Positions 25,955 to 35,425 of a stretch of DNA of 64,000 nucleotides are shown piece by piece (the first letter of the stretch is position 1; each line of letters starts with the position of its first letter). The stretch comes from Cucumis sativus (taxonomy: Eukaryota; Streptophyta; Magnoliopsida; Cucurbitales; Cucurbitaceae). A model generated the notes under the pieces. It had not been told where the DNA came from. It ran no database searches and was given only the letters and a program-made list of their open reading frames with translations. The stretch lies in assembly GCF_000004075.3 (NCBI RefSeq), contig NC_026655.2, forward strand, positions 32,163,489 through 32,227,488. The letters are read 5' to 3'. A program made the translations under genes and the position numbers.

Positions 25955-28142
25955 TTACCACAACAACTGCAACAGCCTCTTGGCCTTGGATTCATGATCT
26001 TCTACGTTCTTTCCCTCCATTATCTCCAAGCTTCTTCCTTCATCATTGGAGTTGAAATAATCCAGTAGTGGAACTATCTGTTGGATGTCTTTGGTTATGG
26101 CATTGGCATTAGCATTGAAGAAACAGCCACGATTCTTGGCATCCATAACCAACTCTTCCCAAACCGAGTTACTCTTTGACAGTGTTTTGAAGTTTCCCAA
26201 TGTCCACAAACAGTACCTACTCTTAAGTCAAAGAAAAGGACTAGTTTTCAAATACATTATAATGGTCAATCGGAAGGAAAAAATCATAAATCAGAAAAAC
26301 ATCATATGATGATTACTTTTAAAAATTGTTTTCATTTAGTTAATGAGCTAAAAGCTCCTTTCACTCCAAATAAACAACTTGAAACTCACCCTGCGTTTAA
26401 TTTAATTTGAATTATACATGTTGAAGTAAAGGAACAAAAAGAGAGTAAGCATACATAAACTAGAAAGCAGCTACCTAGCTCTTGTAAGTGCGACATTTGT
26501 TCTTTGATTACTCAACAAAAACCAGATGGACGATCCTGTATTACACGGAACAGTGGAAATAATAATGATATCTTCCTCCCCTCCTTGAAAGCCATCAACT
26601 GAACTCACCTTCACATTAAATCCATTACAATTGTACTTCTTCCCAATTTTGCGTTGAATGGTAACGACTTGAGCTGAATATGGGGACACTACACCAATGC
26701 TCATCTTTCCTTTTGAGTCAACACATGCTACAAACATATATTATATTAAAAAATATATATGTATTAAAGATTCGACATGAGACAAGATGACACGCCATGG
26801 GCACAACATGGACATGCATGTTTTTAGAAGACATACTGTTTTACAGATGAAAAATTATAGTCTATGAGTTCTGCAATTTAACAATATATTTCAAATTTTA
26901 CTTTGACACACCATGTATTTCACTCTCTAGTTTTGCTATTTTATCTACGGTCTATTTAGTACGAAATAAGCATTAAATATATGTCTAACATATTTTAGTA
27001 CTATTTTGATTTCCTACAACTACTGTGAGATAAAATCTTTTCCACCAACAAGGGTCTTATACATTTAGGCTTTAGTATCTTAGGGTCAAACGCAGTAGGA
27101 AAACTAAAGTATTCGATATGTATGGTACACACATGTGAAAGACACACTAACGAAGTTGAAATGCTTTCATGCTTCTAAGAAAACGAAAGAGATTTACATA
27201 AAAATAGCAAAATAATAATGTATATAACAATTTGAAAAAATTTCATCTGACATAGAAGTAACCAAACCGAAAACAAAGATCAAATAGAAAAAATATTATA
27301 CCTTGAGACAAAGAATGAACAATTTTGAGCACAACATCAACCTCTACCATGTTTTTCAAACTGTGTCCAATTTCATCCTTTTCTTCTCGTGCACCATTTA
27401 TGTTTATGAAAGAATACGAACCGAACATCGGTCCGAGAATAAACGTCTTTTCATAGGCTTTAGGTTTGACATTAGGACCATCTGAGATCTGACTTGAGTA
27501 GAATTTTGAGTTTGGGAAAAGGCTGATGGATGGATGCATTCTGTATTGCACATTGAGAAGATGTTTTGGATGCCCCAATGAGCTTAGCCTCTCAAATAGG
27601 GTATGGGAATTTTAAGTCTATGAAATGTTTAGGTTATCCATATGTGTACGTGAGTGTTCAAAAGGTATTTATCATGTTTAACAAATGTGTATCGAAGTGT
27701 CAATATATGTTAAAACAAATATGATTAAATAAAGGGAGAAACTTTCTTACATTGCTCTAAACCAATGCTGGCAATTGGCACTCATCACCTATGAGGATTG
27801 CATGCTTTATGTCAGCCAGTTGCATTGGAATAACACACTCACACTCTTTCAACTGTGCTGCTTCATCAATCACCAAAGCCTTCAATGGCTCTAATGACTT
27901 CAAATACAACTTAAACGTACCTGAAACCGTGCAAAAGAACAATGAAGCATTCTGAAAACAGAAATTCACAATGGTTCTTTTATTTGTAGTTTGTGGAAGA
28001 CCAAGCAAATCCATGGATTGTTGAACAGATTTCAAAACTACAATGCAATTATTTCTTCTCATCAAAAGCTCCTCATATTTGTTAAATAATGATCCACACA
28101 CATTGGATGCAATTACCCTCTCAAGCTCCTCAGATTGTTATC
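25955..28142 (-). pseudogene. SEN1/UPF1-type superfamily 1 helicase remnant
   Basis: Recognisable pieces on the minus strand are 27757-28142, 27302-about 27596, 26475-26727 and 25955-26216. In order they show VIDEAAQLKE (motif II), LIGDECQLPAL (motif III), LNVQYRMHPSISLFPN (motif IV region), [26 protein letters not shown] (motif V) and NVALTRAR (motif VI), followed by the usual YCLWTLGN C-terminal exon. The last two exons join correctly (AG|G). The remnant is broken. GTT is followed by TAG (27757-27759) where family members continue with Glu. The exon starting near 27596 lacks a proper acceptor. Upstream of 28142 the frame closes, and no Walker A GxGKT exon is visible. Such helicases unwind RNA or RNA:DNA in the nucleus. 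This copy is unlikely to be active. Its place inside a CACTA-like element suggests gene capture. Confidence 0.75.
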
Positions 28143-28444
28143 GTTAATCACACTTGTAGATTCTCTAATTTTTATAGATTTAAACTATAACAAAATCTTG
28201 TGTTGTTTCACAAGTGCAAATCTCTACCAACCTACACAAATTCTTGAAAACAAAGAAAAGAATTCTGAAGATTGCAAAGAAATCGGCACTAACAAACAAT
28301 TGGAATGACACCATAAAAAATAATTATGAAAATTTTGGTGAAGATTTTACAATCAAAGAATTCCATGGCTTAATATGGACTGGTGTTCTTCTCTTTGGGA
28401 AAACAAAATCTACCTTAAAAAAATTCAATCAAAACTAGTGTTCC

Positions 28445-28740
28445 TCAACAAATAAGTTTTAATACAGAGACAAAAAAACAAAAAGAAAGAAATGAAAAGG
28501 AAGAAGAAGAATAATCAGAGACAGTAACAAAACCTAACCTTAGTAAATGTCTCCAACGTCGACGGCGGGCGTTTGGTTCCAAAGATGGACATTGGGCGAC
28601 GATTTGCAGTGATAGACAACATTGGGAGACGGTCGACGACATTTTCAGAGATCGACGGTGGTTGTTCGTCTAATGGTCTGGTCGGCGGAGTGAGGGTCGA
28701 AGAGGAAGACGATTTAGAGAAGGGCGTGTGAGTTTTGTCT
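28445..28740 (-). other. GC-richer block near the right end of the CACTA-like element
   Basis: This 300-bp block is much less AT-rich than its surroundings and has overlapping open frames on the minus strand (for example a true ATG at 28640-28642 starting MSSTVSQCC). An AAG|GTTAGG donor-like site lies near 28540. It could be a captured first exon or leader. I recognise no family. Confidence 0.25.
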
Positions 28741-29322
28741 TTTTTGGAATATAAAATTAAGTTATATTTTAATAAATTTAAATAAATCAATTACTTTAAT
28801 GACATCAAATAACTGTCACATAAAGGTAGAATCCGAAAACAACGTTTTTTCCTGCCAAAAACGCGTGTTTTGACATTCTACGACAGTTTTTTCTTCCCTC
28901 TCTTTAATTTGGATTGCATTGAACTGTCATAGAAGCTAGTTTTTCTTCTAGTTGTATTTGATTGTTACCTTCTTTTAACATCTTTAGAACACTGAGGTAA
29001 TTATTAATAAAAGTGCATATGCTTAGAAAAATTGGATGAAATTTATCTGATTTTATGATTCAATTAATGCTCAAATGTCTAATTTTATCATATAGAATCA
29101 ATATGAAATCGGCATATTTAATGTTTTTATAACAAAGATCCTTAGTTTCCATAAAACAACCCACCTGTCAACCCAACCTAGCCCAACCCGGATTTTTTTG
29201 GGTTGGATTGGGTTGCCCTTGTATATTGAATCCAACAGGGTTCCTTTTTGCCAATCCGAATACTTCAGGTTGGTCTATAATTTTTCTATAACCCAGCTCA
29301 ACCCGACTTATGTACATCCCTA

Positions 29323-30344
29323 CTAATAATAATCTTTCAAATGTGAGCGATATTTCAGAAAAATAATTAAAAAATAGTTTTTAGCCTATTGAGTCAGGTC
29401 TAGCTTAACACCATTTGCTGACATGGTTGCCTTCTTACAGTTTCCTTCTTTTCTAACAAACTGAATGCAAATGAATTACTAAAGATATTTGAATACACTT
29501 TTCGTTCTAAAACTACAATATTAATAATAGCCAAAACAAGTCCTACTTACTCATGATTTAAGTAGAAAAAATATCTCATACTAAAACATAAATTCTCATG
29601 TTTATAACCATAAAAGATGGGATTCATAACAACATGAACCAAAATATTTACAAATATATATATAGTAAAGTTTCATTGTCTATCACTAATAAACAATGAC
29701 ATTTTGTTATATTTGAAAATGGTTTTATCACCCATAATAATTGAATGTATTAATAAAGTATAAAAAAATTCCTCTACTAGTCTAGAGAAATTGCAAACTA
29801 TTCCACTTATCATGGTTAACATGCTATGATGGAACTTAATAAATACATTAGGTGTAGGGGTTCACCAAAATTTATAGTGTGAGATAATGAAAATTTTCCA
29901 ATAAAATACGTGGACGTGAGGGTCCAATAAAATTAATGCCGATGTATTAAGAAAAACTATATTATATGGTTTTAATGTCAAAATAATTTAAAACTTTAGT
30001 GCAAGAAATAAGGCTACCAATTGTTCAAGATGATTACGCAATGTTTTGGTTGACTTTCATTGAGTAGAGACTTAGCTTTTAAGTCTTTTATTTGAAAGTG
30101 CGAAATTATACAAATTGTTGGCCTATATTTTCTTGTGGATCCAAGGAAGCTAAGGTTTTAAATCAAATGAAAGATTAAAATAGTTAAATTTTCTTTCCTT
30201 ATATATTTTACCAAAGTATATGTTGTTTTAATTTTAAATAAAACGATCATACTCCAAAAATATATTATCTTTGGTCCGTACACACGTAAATAACTACAAA
30301 AATGCAAGATTAATAAGTATAATATATAAAATGGAAAAAGGTTA
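29323..30344. other. Intergenic, no gene recognised
   Basis: AT-rich. 29635-29735 resembles the family D MITE (ATTTACAAATATATATATAG ... CTATCACTAATA ... TTTTGTTATATTTG). Confidence 0.3.
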
Positions 30345-30954
30345 CACGTCACACACGTAATATATTTTGTTCACGATCTTCTATCAACATTGTTTGATTT
30401 GACTACCCAAATTTAAACTCTTTTTTTCAAGATTATTTGGTACGTAGTTTAGATTTGACCATTGTATAAAATCATTTAAATTTTTTTTTCAAGATTTCGC
30501 AAACGATTGCGTTTAGATTTAAGTATTTAGATTTGAGACAATCTTTTTTGGTACCCAAATCTAAACAATTTTTTTTTCAAGATTTCGCAAACGATTGCGT
30601 TTAGATTTAAGTATTTAGATTTGAGACAATTTTTTTTCAAGATTATTTGCTACATAATCATTTATATTGGGTACGACCCAAATCTAAATTTTTATATTTG
30701 GTACATGATCGTGAATAACTGTTTGGAAAAAATAAAAGAAAAATATGTCTTTTATATTTGGTACACGATCTTGAACCAAATAACAATTTTAAAAAAAAAA
30801 AAATTGGAGAAGAGGATGAGAAAAATACGATGAAAAGGAAAAAAATTGCATAAGAAAGAAGAGAAAGAAAGAAAATGGAAAGAAATAGTAAACTTGAAAT
30901 ATTTAAAAAAAATCGTGAAATAGATATAAAGAAAACTTGAAATTTGTTCTTAAT
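30345..30954 (+). repeat. AT-rich inverted-repeat element, family A copy 2, partial
   Basis: Begins at a CACACGTAATATATTTTG stretch that is internal in other copies. It continues with GATTTAGATTT-type units, including a 56-bp-scale direct repeat of TTCAAGATTTCGCAAACG (about 30490 and 30580). The purine-rich end reads GGAAAGAAATAGTAAACTTG. The left terminal part is missing. Confidence 0.55.
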
Positions 30955-31150
30955 CATGACTTAGGAATTATGTGATGAAGTGGTATATTGTGAGAATTTC
31001 ACATAACTATGATCATGACCTACGATGCATTGCCTAGAATTGAAACATGCAATACAGAGATTTACCATGAGTGAGTGCGTTATGCGCAATGACCTGACTC
31101 TGTGACGTATTGCAGTCGTATTATACACAATTGAAATCATTAAGTTCAAC
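30955..31150 (+). repeat. Family B fragment
   Basis: TGACTTAGGAATTATGTGATGAAG followed by a CATGACCTACGATGCATTGCC segment resembles the right-hand part of family B at 35405-35490 and 39555-39625 (ACTTAGCAATTATATGATGAAG and similar). Only this end is present. Confidence 0.35.
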
Positions 31151-32029
31151 TAATAATCAACCAAGTAACAACATGTGTAACTGAAAGCACAAATAATAAT
31201 CGAGAATTGATGACTCAGTTCAATGCCAAAACATCCACATTTAGGAGTCTCATACCCATGGGAAGCATGCATCTGTAAATGAGATATCATATAGTAACAT
31301 CCACTATCAAGCATTCCCTTGACCCTTTATAATCCCTTGGCTTCTACTTGCTCAACAATTTATAATCATAATAACAAGATATCACATGTGATGAAGTCAC
31401 AAAGATTAGAGATGCAGCTGTTGAGTTTCAATTAGCAATTCCCGAAGATCAATAGCCCAGTTCGGTCAACAAGCGTCTGAAGCAAAAGCAACAGTCCTAT
31501 TATTCATAAAAACCCATAACAAATCGTAAAACCAATCCCAAAAAATCTAGCAAAATCCAAATAACCCATGACCACTAATCTTTAGGTTAGTTAATTAGAA
31601 TAAATAAAAAAGACTAATCAATTAAATAAATAAATAAAAGAAATGGGAGCAATCGAACATAAAACATCCAAATCATGAAAACTATTGTTGCCAGTGTCTA
31701 AGTTACCAACTCCGTTTGATAGTTCGTGTGCTGCCATATGAAGTGTGGTCACTGTTCAAATTTCCTAGTTGAGTAGCCACACACAAGAAAAGGTGAGGGA
31801 GAATGAGAAGAATCGTATGAAGTTTGATATTTAGGGTTTTTTAAACTTAAGGGCAATATAGACTTTTCACATGCTTATTTGTCATAAAAATCATTTTTTA
31901 AAAACTCATTTTTCACATGATTATTATTTTCAGTAATTTCCCAATATTCTTTAATAAAATTAACTAAATGTATGTTTAAGTATAATTTAAGGAAAAAAAA
32001 GAGACAAACATGTGATAAAAGATATGATA
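31151..32029. other. Intergenic, no gene recognised
   Basis: No coding signal or recognised repeat. A moderate-GC stretch at 31200-31560 was read in all frames without family resemblance. Confidence 0.3.
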
Positions 32030-32400
32030 AATTATTTCAAATAGCAAAATTTCTAAAAATATCTACAAATATGACAAAACATCACCATCTATCACCATGA
32101 CAAATTAAATATAGACTACTATATGTGTTTATCATAATCTATCACCAAGATATTTTGCTATATTTGAAAATATATCCCATAAAATTATGTCACACGTTAA
32201 TATTTGTAAAAATAATTTCTTTTGCTAGATTAAAAAATGAAAATTTTCAAATATAACAAAATGAACCAAAATAATTACAAAATATAGCAAATAATTTTTT
32301 TTTTATTAATGATAGCCACTAATAGACTTATATTAGTGTTTATTGATAGAATCTAAAATTTTGCTCTATTTTATAAATATTTTAACCAATTTTACCGATT
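32030..32400. repeat. Two family D MITE-like copies side by side
   Basis: 32030-32175 and 32240-32400 each run from an AAATATAGCAAAAT-type left end, through a central CTATCACCA or TAATGATAGCCACTAATAGAC segment, to an inverted TTTTGCTATATTT or TTTTGCTCTATTT right end. Related blocks lie at 53690-53875 and 54280-54480. Confidence 0.45.
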
Positions 32401-32539
32401 ACAATATATTAAAGATGCAAATACACCGTTCACTAATCATTGTCGTCTATATAATTTAAGTTTTACTCTAACTAATAACTAAATAAGGATATGGTGGATA
32501 AGGAAGACTTAACAAATACATAGATAGCTTTCAGAAAAG

Positions 32540-33320
32540 GGTTTTAAAAAAATAGGACAAAGCAGCAAAATATTACAGCGTATAAAACAATTTTGAAAAC
32601 GAAAAAAACCAATAGGTCCACGATAAAAAATATACAAAATGTCCTGTGATTAATTGGCATCCATCGTGCGTAATATATTTGAAAAAAGATTGTTTAGATT
32701 TGCTTATTCTTCCCTATACAATCATTTAGATTTAGATAGTCAAATCTAAATGATTTTTTTCAAGATTTTTTTGGTGCACAATCGTTTTAGATTTGACACA
32801 CAATCGTTTAAATTTTGACACAAGATCGTTTAGATTTGATCGTTAAAATTAGAGTAGTCAAATCTCAACGACTTTTTTTCAAGATTTTTTTACACGACCA
32901 TTTAGATTTGATACACAATTGTTTATATTTGAAGCACGATCATTTACATTTGGGAGTCCAATATCCCAACGATTATTTTTTATGATCTATTATATTTGAC
33001 ACACGATGTTGAACCAAATAATAATTTAAAATGAAATATAAAAGATAATGGAAGAAAGAAAAAGACGATGGAAAGGAAAAGAAAAAAATTACATAAGAGA
33101 AAAAAACGATGGAAAGTAAACGAAGAATTGCGGCAAATGTAAATATTTTAAAAAAAATTATAGAAGATGAGAAAAAGACGATGGAAAGAAAAAATATCGT
33201 AGAAGAGAAAAAGAAAAAAGATAGCATAAGAGAAAAGAAGAAAAACGATGATAAGAAATGGCAAACCTGAATTTTTTTAAAAAAAATGGTAAACTCTGTG
33301 GGTTTTTCCAAGGGCCACTT
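32540..33320 (+). repeat. AT-rich inverted-repeat element, family A copy 3
   Basis: Starts with AGCAAAATATTACAGCG and ACAATTTTGAAAACG, then TTAATTGGCATCCATCG. Many CGTTTAGATTTG units fill the interior. The end is purine-rich, with GACGATGGAAAGGAAAAG at 33054-33080 and again, in variant form, at 33178-33190. Confidence 0.6.
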
Positions 33321-33545
33321 GCAAAAATAGCAAAAAAAACTTTATGATCATATGACCGATATCACTACATTTTCTAAGTTGCAAAAATAACAAGTTTAAA
33401 ATCGGATAATCCTATGATAGTCCTCTAATAGCCTTCAGCTAGTTGTTTGATAGCCGTCTAATAATCGTCCGATATCATTAATTACTTGTCATATTTGACA
33501 TATTTGCAATATGAAAAAAGAGGTATTATAGGCTCTTTTTTTCTA
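33310..33545 (-). repeat. MITE-like repeat, family C copy, inverted and diverged
   Basis: Read on the minus strand, ATATTGCAAATATGTC and the stretch of repeated GATAGTC/GACGGCTATCA units parallel the plus-strand copies at 4785 and 48870. It directly abuts family A copy 3. Confidence 0.4.
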
Positions 33546-34006
33546 ATTTTTTTTGTCACCCGATGCAATTTTCCTTTTTTCATTTTGTGATACAGATCGT
33601 ATATATTTTGCCCGTTTGTTCTATTTATGAAACTAAGAAAAACTTTGATGAAGATACTATTTTTTTCAGCCATAATCAGTAAATTAATGTATCCACATCC
33701 TACTCAAATTAGTTTCTGAATCCCAGCTTTACATAGTTCATAGGACACACTATCAAAATATGTAGTGAGCCAAAATGACAAAGAGACTTTCCTTTCTATT
33801 ATATATATATATATATATATAATTGTTAAACTTCTAAAATGAATTTCACTCGATAATAAATATTGGTTAAGCTTAAAAGAAAAAAGAATATAGTGATTAA
33901 AGGACAAAAACCATAATAAATAAGATCGTAGGTTACGAAATGAAAGAAAACAAGTTTTTCATTTACTTAAAACAATTATGAAAATATGATATTACATAAC
34001 ATCCAA
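33546..34006. other. Spacer upstream of the tRNA gene
   Basis: AT-rich with a perfect (AT)n run at about 33799-33820. No gene recognised. Confidence 0.4.
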
Positions 34007-34080
34007 GGTCCCGTAGCTCAGTTGGTTAGAGCGTTGGTCTTATGAGCCGGAGGTCGCGGGTTCGAGCCCCGCCGGGACCA
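34007..34080 (+). tRNA. tRNA-Ile (anticodon TAT), intronless
   Basis: A complete 74-nt cloverleaf without CCA. The acceptor GGTCCCG pairs perfectly with CGGGACC, followed by discriminator A. The D arm is GCTC/GAGC. The anticodon arm TTGGT/GCCGG (with G-T pairs) encloses loop CTTATGA, placing TAT at 34041-34043. The variable loop is AGGTC and the T arm GCGGG/CCCGC has loop TTCGAGC. Internal A box (TAGCTCAGTTGG) and B box (GGTTCGAGCCC) are present. T-rich sequence from 34094 could serve as the Pol III stop. UAU decodes AUA isoleucine. The identity follows from position 34-36 alone and needs the usual scan to confirm. Confidence 0.9.
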
Positions 34081-34124
34081 TAATAGTATAAATTTATTTT
34101 TCAATTTCTGCTTAATATCTTAAC

Positions 34125-34570
34125 AAAATAAATTGTCATTTTTTTTCTTCCTCTTATGCAATTTTTTTTCTTTCCATTGCCTTTTCCCCTTCTTCTTCTA
34201 TATCTAAATATTTTTCTTCTGTCATTTTTCTTTTATTTTTTTCAAACTTTTATTTGCTTGCTTAAGATTGTGTACCAAATATAAAAGATTGTAAAAAAAA
34301 TCGTTGGGACATTGAAAATTTAAACGATCGTGTACTAAAAGATTTTGAAAAAATCGTTTAGAATTGACTATTCAAATCTAAATAATTGTGGAGTAATAAA
34401 AAGCTAAATCTAAATGATCGCTTACCAAATATATTACGAGTGCTGGGTGTAATTAATCACGAGTTAATTTTGGTATTTTCCATTGTGGACTTGTGGCTTT
34501 TAACATTTTCGAAAATGTTCTATATAGTGTACGTATTTTGTCGCTTTGTTATGTCTTTGAATACATAGAT
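34125..34570 (-). repeat. AT-rich inverted-repeat element, family A copy 4, short
   Basis: Inverted relative to copies 1-3. The plus strand shows the pyrimidine-rich end first (CTTTCCATTGCCTTTTCC), then TTGTGTACCAAATATAAAAG, AAACGATCGTGTACT, and finally GTATTTTCCATTGTGGAC and TTTGTTATGTCTTTGAATAC. It begins about 45 bp after the tRNA. Confidence 0.5.
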
Positions 34571-35425
34571 AATGACCTCATATCTTTAAATACATTCTTT
34601 AATACAATGTATATTTATACATTTTCAATCCATCACATCTTTATTGTTCATCGACCCTTATGTTATTTGTTGATTAAAATCTATGATAGATTCTTGATAT
34701 GTAGACAAGCTTATAATTCTTATCGCGTTAGCTTAGCTATTTTCATCGTTTGGCTAGTGTATATCACCAACTACCTCAGAAGGCAAGGTAGCAAGAATAT
34801 GGGTAACTCGCGCAAAGAGGAGTTTGAAAACAAACTCCACCTTGGTGAGATAACTTCCATTATTTGTCCTGAAAGGAGAACAAGTGTGGGTACTAGGTGC
34901 CGAGTGGTTGTCACCCTTAAATGAGAAGCTCTATAATTCTTGTAACTTAACCCTTCTAGATATACCTTGCTTAACAAGGCTTGGTCATTTGGATCCTGAG
35001 AGGTGAGAAACTGTGGTGTTTAAAGACACCGAGAGATGCTCGCCTTAATTATAAGCTAGTTAACTAAGTTATATCGCATCAAGGCTTTCGTATGACATAA
35101 TCGCCTAGTAATGCATGAATTTTCCCTCACCCTCTTCTTTAATACAAGTTAGGTGGCGCTTGCATTTCATTCTCGCAACTACCTTCATTATTCCACCTTT
35201 ACAGATTTTCTAGTGTAGATAAGTAGATATAGTATAAACTTACACTTTTTCATATTGTATACTTTATTCTTTTATACCACCTAATTTAATAGTAGACCCT
35301 AGAACTAAGATTTGATATCAATTTCCTGTGTACGACCCTAGATCATTCAGGAAAACCTATTATTTTGCTTACATTTAGGCAATCAATAGAAAAACTTGTA
35401 CTCAACGAAGACTTAGCAATTATAT
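34571..35425 (+). repeat. Family B repeat, copy 1 left part
   Basis: Closely follows 38815-39545 over most of its length: shared runs include AGCTTATAATTCTTAT, CCAACTAC, AACTCCACCTTG, GATAACTTCCAT, AGGAGAACAAGTGTGG and TTCTAGATATACC. No coding sequence was recognised. A 143-codon frame crossing it is chance. Confidence 0.6.

Larger units (their letters stand above)
22441..28954. mobile_element. CACTA-like element nested in the hAT-like element
   Basis: The left end reads CATTAGTAGAAAAATGG, then CTACGACGACAGTT. The right end in reverse complement reads CAACTAGAAGAAAAACTAGC, then TTCTATGACAGTT. Both correspond to a diverged CACTA(G)-type terminus. Subterminal zones (22470-23060 and 28800-28930) are crowded with GACAGTT, TGTCGC and TGTCATG units, typical of CACTA elements. 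A 3-bp target duplication was not convincing (CCT against TAT/GTA). No transposase was found. The interior carries helicase fragments. Confidence 0.45.
21733..29322. mobile_element. hAT-like element with nested insertions, 7.59 kb
   Basis: The left end reads TAGGGGTGTTCAAAAAAATC and the right end finishes TGTACATCCCTA, which is inverted and similar at the outer 8-10 bases, as in hAT elements. The 8 bp outside the ends are ATAATAAT (21725-21732) and CTAATAAT (29323-29330), a 7/8 match to a target duplication. Both subterminal zones are rich in CCCAACCC/GGGTTGGG. No hAT transposase is seen. Most of the interior is the CACTA-like element at 22441-28954. Confidence 0.55.

Noticed and set aside
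32973..33311. Phe/Ser-rich frames on the minus strand of family A copies (also 30658-30957 and 47953-48246)
   Set aside because: They are translations of the purine-rich or pyrimidine-rich ends of family A repeats, seen in several copies in different frames.
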